DNA of 64,000 nucleotides, taken from contig JBMYSZ010000002.1 of assembly GCA_049603835.1 (NCBI GenBank), positions 62,001-126,000 of the forward strand. The letters are read 5' to 3'. The stretch comes from Mangrovicoccus sp049603835. GTDB lineage: Bacteria; Pseudomonadota; Alphaproteobacteria; Rhodobacterales; Rhodobacteraceae. Made by a program: the position numbers and the translations under genes. This document shows, piece by piece, positions 24,813 to 33,589 of the stretch. The notes beneath the pieces are model-generated. The model had not been told where the DNA came from, searched no databases, and was given only the letters and a program-made list of their open reading frames with translations. Every line of letters begins with the position of its first letter. Position 1 is the first letter of the stretch.

Positions 24813-25544
24813 ATGCGGGGCCGTGATCACCAATCGCCGCCCCCTTCTCCTCTGCTCGAATTGCGCGCGGTTGCACGGCATTTGCCCAGCAAGGCCGGTC
24901 CTCTGCCCATTGTGCAAGATGTTTCCCTAAGCCTATGGCGCGGCCAATCCCTGGCCATTATTGGCGAAAGCGGCTCAGGGAAATCTTCGCTGCTCGAACT
25001 CATGGGAACACTGAGCCGCCCACAATCGGGTGATGTGCTTTTTGCGGGCCGCTCGCTTCGCGCAATCTCTGCACGAGAAAAGCTTGCCTTGCGGCGCCAT
25101 AAGATCGGCTTTGTCTTTCAAAGCGCCAATCTCATTGATCATTTCACCGCCGCCGCGAATGTGGCCTTGCCGTTACGCTATAGCGGCTTGCCGCGACATT
25201 TGCGGCGCGGACGGGCGCTGAGCTGGCTAGAGCGGGTCGGCCTCGGCCATCTTGCGGATCGCTCAGTTGCCAAGCTTTCCGGCGGAGAGCGTCAACGGGT
25301 TGCCCTTGCCCGCGCCCTGGTCAACGAGCCCGAACTTATCCTCGCCGATGAGCCCACCGGCAGTCTGGATCATGCCACGGGCCGTGATATCCTAGAGCTG
25401 ATGCTATCCTTGGTCAGCCCAGAAAGTAGCCTTGTGGTCGTGACACATAATATTTCACAAATCAGTGCTTTCGCCCGCGTTGCCCATATGGAGCAGGGGC
25501 GACTAACAGAAAGAAGCCATGCTCAAGCTCTTCGCGGCGCATAA
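24813..25544 (+). CDS. ABC transporter ATPase, MacB/LolD type
   Basis: 243 residues from the ATG at 24813, chosen because it follows the lipoprotein stop by 4 bases; longer frames run inside that gene. Walker A GESGSGKSS (about 53-61), Q-loop in VFQSANLIDHF, signature LSGGERQRVALARAL (about 152-166), Walker B ILADEPTGSLDH (about 172-183), H-loop VVTHN. The LSGGE/PTGSLD signature and the FtsX-type partner place it with the MacB/LolD mechanotransmission ATPases. It overlaps the permease gene by 26 bases. Confidence 0.9.
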   Translation: MRGRDHQSPPPSPLLELRAVARHLPSKAGPLPIVQDVSLSLWRGQSLAIIGESGSGKSSLLELMGTLSRPQSGDVLFAGRSLRAISAREKLALRRHKIGFVFQSANLIDHFTAAANVALPLRYSGLPRHLRRGRALSWLERVGLGHLADRSVAKLSGGERQRVALARALVNEPELILADEPTGSLDHATGRDILELMLSLVSPESSLVVVTHNISQISAFARVAHMEQGRLTERSHAQALRGA

Positions 25545-26682
25545 AGGCTCGCGCCTGATATTCGCGATCTTGACCCTGTCCATCGCCCTGGCGGGGGTGG
25601 TGGCGAATTATTCACTGTCTCATAATGCGATGCGGGCATTTCAATCGCAACTCGAGCTAAAAGAGAGTGCCCAATTTCTTATCTCTGGGCGGCTCGCCGA
25701 TATCCCAGATGCCAGCGAGCGCGCCTATGATGCGGGCAGTTTTGAGCGGCGCCAAGTGGAAATCTTTGACGCGCTTTTACCGCCAAGCGTCGCCGTTTAT
25801 CGGATAAGGGTCCGGCAAAGCGAGATCCTCACCGAAACCGGCCCGCGCCCGATCAAACTGGTGGAGGCGTCTCGCGATTTTCTGATCAGCCAATCCGCCG
25901 AGCCCGCCCCCGGCCTCGATTGGGATAAACGAACCGGCCTCTGCGCGGTGGGGCAAAGCTTAACAGAACGCCTGCCCGAGACCAAAGCACCAGAGCTTTC
26001 CCTCGATGGGCGGATTTGCCAGGTCACTGCTATTCTAAGCCTTAAAGAGACCCCGCCCTTTATCGGTCTTTCCGATGCGGTGTTCATCCCTAAGGGCATC
26101 GCAGAAATGGCGACGGATATCTCATTATCCTGGAACGTCTTTCTCGAAGACCCAAGCGGCGCGCTAAGCGAGGCGAGCCTTCGCACCACCCTTAGCCATG
26201 TTTTGGATCTGAGCTATCTTAATATCTGGTCGGGCGCGGCCATTGCGGAACGGGCCGAGCGCCTGATCCATATTGTGCGCCTGGTCTCTAACGGGCTGGG
26301 TTTTGTGATTTTACTTGTGGGAAGCGCCTCGATTGCGTCGCTCATGTCCTTTTCCGTGGCCGAGCGTGCGCGTGAGATCGCCGTCAAACGAACGATTGGC
26401 GCGAGCAAACCGCAAATCATATCCGAAATCATCTGGGAAGCCTTGGTGATCGGCTTTGTTTCGGCGGTGATCGGCGTAATTGCTGGCTATCACTTGGCGC
26501 TTTATCTCCAAGAGCCTTTGGGCGAATTTCTCGCCGTTGGCTTACGGGATGGCGAGCAGCTTTCCCCCTGGCCCATAGTCAGAACCGCCGGCGCGTTTTT
26601 GGCGATTTGCGGCTTGGCCGGGGCGGTGCCAGGATGGCATGCGGCCAGCTCGGATCCGGCCACGGTTTTGCGCGCACCATGA
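25519..26682 (+). CDS. FtsX/MacB-type ABC permease
   Basis: 387 residues. TM1 ~13-31 (LIFAILTLSIALAGVVANYS); large periplasmic domain ~35-255; three C-terminal membrane helices (about NGLGFVILLVGSASIASLM, ALVIGFVSAVIGVIAGYHL, TAGAFLAICGLAGAVPGWH). ERAREIAVKRTIGASKPQII is the coupling segment typical of FtsX permeases, and the end SSDPATVLRAP is also family-like. With the ATPase it would form a MacB-like dimer pumping periplasmic substrates through the adaptor and TolC-like channel. Its stop overlaps the next ATG. Confidence 0.85.
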   Translation: MLKLFAAHKGSRLIFAILTLSIALAGVVANYSLSHNAMRAFQSQLELKESAQFLISGRLADIPDASERAYDAGSFERRQVEIFDALLPPSVAVYRIRVRQSEILTETGPRPIKLVEASRDFLISQSAEPAPGLDWDKRTGLCAVGQSLTERLPETKAPELSLDGRICQVTAILSLKETPPFIGLSDAVFIPKGIAEMATDISLSWNVFLEDPSGALSEASLRTTLSHVLDLSYLNIWSGAAIAERAERLIHIVRLVSNGLGFVILLVGSASIASLMSFSVAERAREIAVKRTIGASKPQIISEIIWEALVIGFVSAVIGVIAGYHLALYLQEPLGEFLAVGLRDGEQLSPWPIVRTAGAFLAICGLAGAVPGWHAASSDPATVLRAP

Positions 26683-27320
26683 TGCTGCGCTGGATCTTCG
26701 CCTTGGCCTTCGCCAGCCTTTTTGCTTTTTTGGCCGCGGGGCTTTTGCTGACACCGCCCTGGCTTTGGGTCGCCCGCACAATTGGCGCTTGGGGGCCAGG
26801 AAGTGCTGCGGATTTCGTCGAGGCCTTGGAAATTCAAACCGCCATGCGCAGCACCTGGCCGCTGCATCAGATAATCACCCATTGGGGTCAAGAGACGCAA
26901 TTGCTAAGCTTTCGCGAGATATTTCATTTGCGAGATGTAAGCGCATTAATTCAAAATGCAGCACGGGTTACTGGCATCCTCGCCCTTGTTTGTGGCTGCC
27001 TTAGCGCTCTGGCCTGGCGCCGCAACTCCCTGCGCAGCAGCCTTTTCAGCGCAGGGCTCGCCCTTCTTGCTTTAGTGGCAATCTTTGCGATCACCCTCTC
27101 GCTCAGCTCTTTCCGCCCGCTATGGCGCGATCTGCATGATCTGGTCTTCCCGCCATTTTCTTATGTCTTCTCGGAGGACACCGCGCTGATTAGGCTATTT
27201 CCGCTCGACTTTTGGAAAGCCTGCTTTATGGCCTGGCTGGTTTTACTAGGTCTAACCGGCGCCACGCTTATCGGACTTACCCGCAAGCGCCCTCATCGTC
27301 CATTATGCACAAAGGGCTAA
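26679..27320 (+). CDS. DUF1461-like integral membrane protein
   Basis: 213 residues from the ATG at 26679, which overlaps the permease stop (ATGA). Four or five hydrophobic segments are visible: ~4-26, ~92-106, ~118-138 and ~180-203. LRDVSALI and FPPFSYVFSEDTALIRLFPL with FWK resemble the TIGR01906/DUF1461 membrane family by memory. Function unknown. Its coupling to an ABC-FtsX pair is uncommon as far as I know, and makes it a probable accessory membrane component of the exporter. It converges on the OtnI gene with a 4-base stop overlap. Confidence 0.65.
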   Translation: MMLRWIFALAFASLFAFLAAGLLLTPPWLWVARTIGAWGPGSAADFVEALEIQTAMRSTWPLHQIITHWGQETQLLSFREIFHLRDVSALIQNAARVTGILALVCGCLSALAWRRNSLRSSLFSAGLALLALVAIFAITLSLSSFRPLWRDLHDLVFPPFSYVFSEDTALIRLFPLDFWKACFMAWLVLLGLTGATLIGLTRKRPHRPLCTKG

Positions 27321-28084
27321 TCCCCCTTTAGAGCGCGGAGCCAATCCAAGCTGTCTTCGGTGTCGCCTAGGGGTTTGTATTCAGCGCCGATCGGGGCGCT
27401 ATAGCCAAGCCGGTCGATGGTTTGATACACGAAAGGATAGAATAGCTCGCCATGATCCGGCGTGCCGCGATCTGGGGAGGCGGCGATTTGGATATGGCCG
27501 ATGATCGGCAAAAGCGCCTCTAGCCGGGTGACCACATCGCCTTCGCTGCGCTGCACATGATAGCAATCAAACATCAGTTTGAGATTATCAAAACCCAGCT
27601 CCGAGATGATCTCCGCCGCTTGGTCGGTGGTGCTCAGCACATAGCCCGGCGCGTCATGGCGGTTGAGCGGCTCTAGCAAAATGGTTTTGCCCAGCTCTGC
27701 CGCGCGCTCACAGGCAAAGCGCAGATTGCCACGAAACACCGATGCGGCCATGGGATCACTGGATTTCCCAGCCATCACATGCACCGACCCTGCGCCCAAA
27801 GCCTCGGCCCAGTCTAGCGCTTGGGTGATGGCGTCGCGGGCATCCTCTTCGCGGCCTGGCAAGGCGCATAGACCGAATTCGCCCGCCGCCACATCCCCGG
27901 GCCAAGTATTAAGCCCGAGCATCGGCAGGCCGGTTGCCTCTAGCGCGGTGCGAACCTCCGCCTGGGGCTGATCATAGGGCCAATGGCATTCAACAGCGTC
28001 AAAACCCGCCGCATGCGCCGCATGAATGGCCTCGGCAAGCCCGCGATCCCGCCACAAAAAGCCCAGATTGGCCGAAAACTTCAT
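27317..28084 (-). CDS. otnI: 2-oxo-tetronate isomerase (OtnI), hydroxypyruvate-isomerase family
   Basis: 255 residues, TIM-barrel of the hydroxypyruvate isomerase family: start MKFSANLGFLWRDRGL, metal-site acids in ILLEPLNRHDAPGY (about 144-157; Glu) and LMFDCYHVQRSEGD (about 178-191; Asp, His), and a late Glu in IGAEYKPLGDTEDSL. Because it sits with OtnC, OtnK and LtnD, the likely reaction is interconversion of 2-oxo- and 3-oxo-tetronate in L-threonate/D-erythronate breakdown rather than hydroxypyruvate isomerisation. Last gene of the minus-strand run; its start overlaps the OtnC stop by 4 bases. Confidence 0.85.
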   Translation of the reverse strand: MKFSANLGFLWRDRGLAEAIHAAHAAGFDAVECHWPYDQPQAEVRTALEATGLPMLGLNTWPGDVAAGEFGLCALPGREEDARDAITQALDWAEALGAGSVHVMAGKSSDPMAASVFRGNLRFACERAAELGKTILLEPLNRHDAPGYVLSTTDQAAEIISELGFDNLKLMFDCYHVQRSEGDVVTRLEALLPIIGHIQIAASPDRGTPDHGELFYPFVYQTIDRLGYSAPIGAEYKPLGDTEDSLDWLRALKGD

Positions 28085-28731
28085 TCATCCCACTCCACAT
28101 CGAATTTGGTGACAACGGCCCGAATCTGCGCCTCGCTCAACCCGCGCGGCGCCATCCCGCGGGTCAATAGCGCCAGCCGCGCCGTGTCTTCGAGTTCTTC
28201 AATCGCATTGCAGGCGGCTTCGATATCCTTGCCCGCCACAACCGGCCCATGATTGGCCAGCATTACCGCGCTGCGTTTGCCCGCAAGCCCGCGCACCGCC
28301 TCCCCCATGGCCGGATCACCGGGCAGGAAAAACGGCAGCAGCTTGACCTTACCCAGCTTCATCAGCCCGTAAGGCGTGAGCGGTGGCAGGAAATTGTCAG
28401 GGTCTGTTTCAGGCAGCATGGACAGCGCCACGGAATGGCAGGAATGCAGATGCACCACCGCCCCCGCCGTGCTGCGCGTGTCGTAAAAGGCCGTATGCAG
28501 CGGCATTTCCTTAGTCGGTTTATCGCCGTCGATCAGCGCACCTGACGCATCAAATCGCGATAACCGCCCCGGATCGAGGCGGCCAAAGCTGGTGCCTGTG
28601 GGCGAAACCAGCAGCCCCCCATCCTCGGTGCGGGCCGAGATATTGCCGGTCGACCCGCCAGTTAGCCCGCGATCAAACATGGATTTTGCAAGCAGGCAAA
28701 TCTGCTCGCGCAGCTTGGCTTCTTGGCTCAT
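28081..28731 (-). CDS. otnC: 3-oxo-tetronate 4-phosphate decarboxylase (OtnC), class II aldolase fold
   Basis: 216 residues from the ATG at 28731, which overlaps the OtnK stop (ATGA); a longer frame is unsupported. Class II aldolase/adducin fold: GLTGGSTGNISAR (phosphate-binding loop, about 21-33), LVSPTGTSFGRL, the zinc-binding HLHS with a later His in NHGPVVAGK, and PLHTAFYDTR. It would decarboxylate 3-oxo-tetronate 4-phosphate to dihydroxyacetone phosphate and CO2. Fuculose-phosphate aldolases share the fold; the OtnK neighbour decides the call. Confidence 0.85.
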   Translation of the reverse strand: MSQEAKLREQICLLAKSMFDRGLTGGSTGNISARTEDGGLLVSPTGTSFGRLDPGRLSRFDASGALIDGDKPTKEMPLHTAFYDTRSTAGAVVHLHSCHSVALSMLPETDPDNFLPPLTPYGLMKLGKVKLLPFFLPGDPAMGEAVRGLAGKRSAVMLANHGPVVAGKDIEAACNAIEELEDTARLALLTRGMAPRGLSEAQIRAVVTKFDVEWDE

Positions 28732-30005
28732 GCGGCCTCCGTTTTTGCCAGCACGTCTAACGCATCGGTGAAAAAGCCCTCTGCCCCGAAATTGCCAGAT
28801 TTCAGGCTTAGCGCAATCTCTGATCCGCCGCTTTGTGCATAGGTCCATGGCACGCCGGCGGCGATTTCCGGGCCGATCACCAGGCGGTCGACCCCAAGCG
28901 CTTGGGTCACTGCGCCCGAGCTTTCGCCCCCCGCCACCACAAAGCGCCGCGCCCCTTGCGCCAATGCGGCTTGCGCACAGACGGCCAGAGCGGCTTCGAC
29001 CAATTCACCGGCGCGGGCAATGCCCAAAGCTTCTTGCGCGCGGGCCACATCTTCGGGCTCGGCAGTGGCATAAATCAGCGGCGCGGTCTCTAGCGATTGC
29101 TCGGCCAACCAAGCCAGCGCCGCGCCGGGCCCATTTTCCGCTAAATCCAACGGATCCAGCCGATAGCCGGGACCGTTTTGCAAATAGGCGGCCACTTGGG
29201 CGCGGGTCATGGCCGAACAACTACCCGATAGCAGGATCGTAGCCGGTGCCAATTTCGGCGGTTCCGGCGCGGTCGCATCCGCCGCCAAAAGCCCATCGCG
29301 GCGATACAGATCCGGCAAAGGCATGGCCAAAGCGCTTCCGCCAGTCAGCAAAGCCATATGGCGGCAAGCCTCTGCGATGATTTCCAGATCGCTATCGGCA
29401 ACCGCATCCACAATCATATGCGCCACGCCCTCACCCGCCTGGCGGTCCAGCTCGGCCCGTAGGGCTTCGGGCCCGCTTGCGACGGTCAGGCGATCGGCCA
29501 GGCCAACCGGGCGGGACACCTGCGGCTGCAACAAGCGCATCAGATTGCTATCGCGCATTGGGGTCAGGGGATGGTCCTTCATCGGGCTTTCCGCCAAGGG
29601 TTGCCGCCCCACGAAGAGCTGCCCCATAAAGATCGACCGGCCATTTTCGGGAAAAGCCGGGCAATAGATGGTCTGTGCCGCCCCCAGATCCGCTAGCAGC
29701 GCCTCGGCAACCGGGCCAATATTGCCCTCTGCGGTGCTGTCGAAGGTGGAGCAATATTTCCAATAGAACCGCTCCGCCCCGGCCTGACGCAGCCAGGCCA
29801 AAGCCGCGCGGCATTCAGCCACCGCCTCGGCCACAGGCGCGGTCCGGCATTTCAGGGCGATGATTTCGAATGGTGCGGTGCTGTCTGGCGCGCTTTTCGG
29901 CACGCCGATCCGCAAGGACACAGGCACCCCGGCCCGCGCCAAAAGCCCGGCCAAATCCGTCGCTCCGGTGAAATCATCGGCGATACAGCCCAAGATCGTC
30001 GTCAT
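28728..30005 (-). CDS. otnK: 3-oxo-tetronate kinase (OtnK), four-carbon acid sugar kinase family
   Basis: 425 residues. The N-terminal domain opens CIADDFTGATDLAGLLARAG (substrate site), with YWKYCSTFDSTAEGNIG (about 91-107) and PAFPENGRSIFMGQLF; the C-terminal nucleotide domain has GSCSAMTRAQ (about 257-266) and the glycine-rich VVAGGESSGAVTQAL (about 354-368). Full-length for the DUF1537 kinase family. It phosphorylates 3-oxo-tetronate with ATP before decarboxylation by OtnC. It overlaps OtnC and MgsA by 4 bases each. The second member of the family in this window (57939-59330) belongs to a different pathway. Confidence 0.88.
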   Translation of the reverse strand: MTTILGCIADDFTGATDLAGLLARAGVPVSLRIGVPKSAPDSTAPFEIIALKCRTAPVAEAVAECRAALAWLRQAGAERFYWKYCSTFDSTAEGNIGPVAEALLADLGAAQTIYCPAFPENGRSIFMGQLFVGRQPLAESPMKDHPLTPMRDSNLMRLLQPQVSRPVGLADRLTVASGPEALRAELDRQAGEGVAHMIVDAVADSDLEIIAEACRHMALLTGGSALAMPLPDLYRRDGLLAADATAPEPPKLAPATILLSGSCSAMTRAQVAAYLQNGPGYRLDPLDLAENGPGAALAWLAEQSLETAPLIYATAEPEDVARAQEALGIARAGELVEAALAVCAQAALAQGARRFVVAGGESSGAVTQALGVDRLVIGPEIAAGVPWTYAQSGGSEIALSLKSGNFGAEGFFTDALDVLAKTEAA

Positions 30006-30382
30006 GTCGCGTCTTTCGTCATCTGTGCCAAGACCGCATCAGCCGTGGCATGGTTCACCGCCAAAGGCGTGTCGTAATGGATGGCCAATCGCAGCAGCGA
30101 TTTCACATCTACATCATGGGGGAGCGCAGACAGCGCATCGATAAAGAAGACCAAAGCCTGCAAGCGCCCCTCGGCAATCATAGCTCCAAGCTGGGCATCG
30201 CCGCCCAATGGACCGCTGAGCAAACGAGTGACCGTCAGACCCGCTTCCTCTTGCAGCCGCCCGCCAGTGGTGCCGGTGGCATAGATCTCATATTCCGCCA
30301 AAGCCGCTTGGTTCGCCTGAGCCCAAGCGACCATATCGGATTTCTTCGCGTCATGAGCGACCAAAGCGATAGAGCGCGCCAT
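30002..30382 (-). CDS. mgsA: methylglyoxal synthase
   Basis: 126 residues, close to the usual ~130-150. Diagnostic motifs: ALVAHDAKKSDMVAW (about 6-20), TGTTGGRLQ, GPLGGDAQLGAMIAEG (about 57-72), FFIDALSALPHDVDVKSLLR (about 79-98) and VNHATAD near the C-terminus. It converts dihydroxyacetone phosphate to methylglyoxal and phosphate. The gene lies between LtnD (3-base gap) and OtnK (4-base overlap), inside a pathway whose product is dihydroxyacetone phosphate. That suggests an overflow or phosphate-recycling branch. All expected catalytic segments are present, so it should be active. Confidence 0.9.
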   Translation of the reverse strand: MARSIALVAHDAKKSDMVAWAQANQAALAEYEIYATGTTGGRLQEEAGLTVTRLLSGPLGGDAQLGAMIAEGRLQALVFFIDALSALPHDVDVKSLLRLAIHYDTPLAVNHATADAVLAQMTKDAT

Positions 30383-30385
30383 GGG

Positions 30386-31288
30386 CTAGGCCTCGTCGCC
30401 TGGTAGGGTCAGACCGGCATTGCGGGCATAGACTTTGGCAATGGCCGCGTCATCCTCGAACCCCATCCCCTGCCCGGCAGCGGCCAAGAATTGCTGCAAG
30501 GCGGCGGCGGTCAACGGCGCGCCGAATTTCGCGCCATGGGCAATATCCAGTACGATGCCCAAATCTTTCGGCCAGATATTCACCGCGCTCAGCGGGGTGT
30601 AATCGCCCTTAACGATATGAGGACCGCGATTTTCCAGCGCCCAAGAGGTGCCGGCGCATTTCGGGATGATTTCCATAAAAGTTTCCGGTGAAATGCCTTG
30701 GGAAATGCCGAAAGTCATCGCCTCCGCTGCCGCAGCGATCTGCACCCCTACAAGCATCTGATTGACCGCTTTCATGGCCGAGCCCGCCCCCGGCGCATCG
30801 CCCATCTCAAACACGGTTTCGGCCATAGCATCCAGCGCCGGTTTGGCCGCCGCGAAAGCCTCGGCACTGCCCGACGCCAGCACCGACAGAGTTCCGTCAG
30901 CCGCACGCCCCGGCCCGCCCGAGATCGGCGCATCCAGATACAGCACCCCATGGGCGGCACAGCGCTCGGCCATGGCGCGGGCGAATTCCGGGGCCACTGT
31001 GGCACAAGACAGCACGACCGCCCCTTCGCGCAGCAAAGGAACAATCCCGGCCTCGCCAAACAGCACCGCCTCAGTTTGGGCGGCATTGATCACGACCGTC
31101 ACGACCATATCCAACTGATGGGCCGCCGCGCTCACCGGGCCTTTTTCGCCACCCATGGATTGGAATTTCGCCACGGCCTCGTCGCGCAGATCGACACCAA
31201 AGACCCGATGGCCCGCCTTTAGGATATTGGCGCCGACCCCAAAGCCCATAGAGCCCAGACCAAATACGGCAGCGGTTGCAATTGTCAT
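30386..31288 (-). CDS. ltnD: L-threonate dehydrogenase (LtnD), beta-hydroxyacid dehydrogenase family
   Basis: 300 residues from the ATG at 31288 with a GGAGG site directly upstream. Rossmann motif VFGLGSMGFGVGANILKAGH (about 8-27); substrate motif DAPISGGPGRAADGTL (about 119-134); catalytic Lys in GSAMKAVNQML (about 166-176) and KDLGIVLD near 240. NAD(P)-dependent oxidation of L-threonate to the 2-oxo acid fits the OtnIKC genes that follow. Tartronate semialdehyde reductases share the fold. First gene of the minus-strand operon, whose promoter shares a TGGTATACCA site with the divergent aminotransferase gene. Confidence 0.83.
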   Translation of the reverse strand: MTIATAAVFGLGSMGFGVGANILKAGHRVFGVDLRDEAVAKFQSMGGEKGPVSAAAHQLDMVVTVVINAAQTEAVLFGEAGIVPLLREGAVVLSCATVAPEFARAMAERCAAHGVLYLDAPISGGPGRAADGTLSVLASGSAEAFAAAKPALDAMAETVFEMGDAPGAGSAMKAVNQMLVGVQIAAAAEAMTFGISQGISPETFMEIIPKCAGTSWALENRGPHIVKGDYTPLSAVNIWPKDLGIVLDIAHGAKFGAPLTAAALQQFLAAAGQGMGFEDDAAIAKVYARNAGLTLPGDEA

Positions 31289-31366
31289 CTCAATCCTCCC
31301 ATTCTGGCGAAAATGCCAAAGCTCCGTTGCCCTGTTTACCGGGCAAATTCGACGAGCACTTGAAAA

Positions 31367-31376
31367 TGGTATACCA
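31367..31376. promoter_or_regulatory. TGGTATACCA operator, ltnD / aminotransferase gap
   Basis: Exact 10-bp palindrome TGGTATACCA in the 157-base gap between the divergent LtnD and aminotransferase genes, 70-80 bases from each start. It has the form of FCD-GntR sites and matches copies at 39591, 43182, 53828 and 53883. Confidence 0.75.
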
Positions 31377-31445
31377 AGATTGATAGGGCTAACGCAACGG
31401 CGGAGTTTGCGCAGATCATCGCGCCCGCCAAAGGGAGGACATAAG

Positions 31446-32615
31446 ATGGCAGAGCTAAAGCTTGCCGCTGGGATGAACCGCTTGGGCACGGAATCGGCTT
31501 TTGTGGTTTTGGCCAAGGCCAATGCCATGGCCCAGGCCGGGCGCGACATTATCAATCTGGGGATCGGCCAGCCGGATTTTAAAACGCCGGCGCATATTGT
31601 TGAGGCGGCGGTCAAAGCCCTGCAAGATGGCGAACATGGCTACACCCCGGCAAATGGAATTTTGCCGTTGCGGGAAGCGGTTGCAGCCGATCTTCACCGC
31701 CGCCATGGGGTGGAGATCGATCCGGGTTGCGTGGTGGTTCAGCCGGGCGGCAAACCGACCATGTATTTCGCCGTAATGATGTTTGGCGAGCCGGGCGTAG
31801 AGATCATGTATCCCAATCCCGGCTTTCCGATTTACGAATCCGTCATCCGCTATAGCGGCGCTACGCCCGTGCCGATCGCACTGGAGGAAAAGAACGGCTT
31901 TGCTTTCTCTGCCGACGCGGTTTTGCAACAGATCACACCAGCCACACGGCTGATCATCATCAATAGCCCCGCCAATCCCACAGGCGGTGTGACACCGAAG
32001 GAAGAGATCGACAAGCTGGTGGCAGGCCTGGCCGATCATCCGCAAGTGGCGCTCATGTCCGATGAGATCTATTCCAATATGCTTTATGGCGGGCGGCAGC
32101 ATGTTTCGTTGCTCAGCTATCCGGAAATCCGCGACCGGCTGATCATGCTCGATGGTTGGTCGAAAACCTATGCTATGACTGGCTGGCGTTTAGGCTATGC
32201 GGTCTGGCCCGAGGCTTTGGTCGAGCATATCACCCGGCTTTGCATCAATGTGCATTCCTGCGTGAATGCGCCGACCCAATTTGCCGGGATTGCCGCGCTG
32301 GATGGTCCGCAAGACGAAGTCCGCGCGATGGTCGCCCAATTCGATCAGCGCCGCGAAGTGATTATCCGCGAACTCAATGCCTTGCCCGGCATGCGCTGCG
32401 CCGATGCGGGCGGGGCATTCTATGCCTTCCCTAATATCGAAGGCACGGGGATGACCGCCACCGAAGCCCAAGACCGTTTCCTAGAAGAGGCCGGGGTCGC
32501 CACTGTGGCAGGCACCAGCTTTGGCGCTTGGGGCGAGGGCTATCTGCGGTTTTCCTATGCCAATAGCACCGAAAACATCCTGGAAGCGCTCAAGCGCATC
32601 CGCGAAATCCTGTGA
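31446..32615 (+). CDS. pyridoxal-phosphate aminotransferase, class I/II
   Basis: 389 residues from the ATG at 31446, with GGGAGGA upstream; longer in-frame starts overlap the divergent gene. Fold type I aminotransferase: INLGIGQPDFKTPAHI (about 33-48), YTPANGILPLREAVA, NSPANPTGG (about 174-182), and the PLP lysine in DGWSKTYAMTGWRLGYAV (Lys about 239). The C-terminal Arg in YLRFSYANS binds the substrate carboxylate. Substrate unknown; a role in moving amino groups onto glyoxylate or hydroxypyruvate would suit the hydroxyacid dehydrogenase that follows 21 bases later, but this is inference. Confidence 0.85.
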   Translation: MAELKLAAGMNRLGTESAFVVLAKANAMAQAGRDIINLGIGQPDFKTPAHIVEAAVKALQDGEHGYTPANGILPLREAVAADLHRRHGVEIDPGCVVVQPGGKPTMYFAVMMFGEPGVEIMYPNPGFPIYESVIRYSGATPVPIALEEKNGFAFSADAVLQQITPATRLIIINSPANPTGGVTPKEEIDKLVAGLADHPQVALMSDEIYSNMLYGGRQHVSLLSYPEIRDRLIMLDGWSKTYAMTGWRLGYAVWPEALVEHITRLCINVHSCVNAPTQFAGIAALDGPQDEVRAMVAQFDQRREVIIRELNALPGMRCADAGGAFYAFPNIEGTGMTATEAQDRFLEEAGVATVAGTSFGAWGEGYLRFSYANSTENILEALKRIREIL

Positions 32616-32636
32616 CCCGTCAGAGAGGAGCCTGAC

Positions 32637-33584
32637 ATGAGCGACACGACCCTTTTGATCTGTACCGCGGCCTTCAATGACGAAGAACGCACCCGCCTAC
32701 TCGACGCTTGCCCGGCACATTATGTGGCCAGCCCGGACGAAATCGCCGATCTGCCCGAAGAGCTGCGCGCCGGTATCAAAGCTTTGGCCTTTAAGGGCCA
32801 CACCCCTTTGACCGCTGCCGCCATGGACCCGCTGCCAGGCCTCGGTTTGATCGCTAATTTTGGCGTGGGCTATGACTCTATCGATGTGGACGCCGCAACA
32901 GAGCGGGGCATCAAAGTCACCAATACCCCGAATGTGCTGAATGACGATGTGGCGGATATGGCCGTGGCGCTGATGCTGACCCATGCGCATGACGTGATCG
33001 GCGGCCATGCTTGGGTGAAAGCTGGCAAATGGGCCAGCGAAGGCAATTACCCGCTGCAACGCAAGATGACCGGCGGCACGGTGGGCATTGTTGGTCTGGG
33101 CCGGATCGGGCGCGAAATCGCGGATCGTTTGGCCGCGTTCAAAATGGAGATCCATTATCATTCCCGCTCGGAAAAAGAGACGCCAGGCTGGACCTACCAC
33201 GCCGATCCCGTTTCGTTGGCCGGCGCGGTGGATTGGCTGGTCGTCGCACTTGTGGGCGGGGCCGAGACGGAAAACTATGTTTCCGCCCAAGTGCTAGAAG
33301 CTTTGGGGCCGCAAGGTGTGGTGATCAATATTGCGCGTGGCTCGATCATTGATGAAGGCGCGTTATTGGACGCTTTGGAGCAGGACAAAATTGCCGGGGC
33401 GGGGCTGGATGTGTTCCGCGAAGAACCGGGGCTGGATCCACGTTTTCAAGCGCTCGACAATGTGGTTTTGCAGCCGCATGTGGGCTCCGCCACTTTCGAG
33501 ACCCGCCGCGATATGGCGCTTTTGCAGCTGGAAAACATCCTCGCCTATCTAGAGGGGCGTGATTTGGTGACGCTAGTAAATTAG
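32637..33584 (+). CDS. D-isomer 2-hydroxyacid dehydrogenase (glyoxylate/hydroxypyruvate reductase-like)
   Basis: 315 residues. NAD(P)-binding motif VGIVGLGRIGREIADRL (about 149-165), catalytic Arg in VINIARGSIIDE (about 228-239), Glu in DVFREEPGL, and His in LQPHVGSATFETR (about 280-292). SRSEKE after the second strand suggests NADPH preference. ANFGVGYDSID marks the substrate domain. It probably interconverts glyoxylate/glycolate or hydroxypyruvate/glycerate. It is co-transcribed with the aminotransferase and followed by a stem-loop. Confidence 0.86.
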   Translation: MSDTTLLICTAAFNDEERTRLLDACPAHYVASPDEIADLPEELRAGIKALAFKGHTPLTAAAMDPLPGLGLIANFGVGYDSIDVDAATERGIKVTNTPNVLNDDVADMAVALMLTHAHDVIGGHAWVKAGKWASEGNYPLQRKMTGGTVGIVGLGRIGREIADRLAAFKMEIHYHSRSEKETPGWTYHADPVSLAGAVDWLVVALVGGAETENYVSAQVLEALGPQGVVINIARGSIIDEGALLDALEQDKIAGAGLDVFREEPGLDPRFQALDNVVLQPHVGSATFETRRDMALLQLENILAYLEGRDLVTLVN

Positions 33585-33589
33585 AGAAT

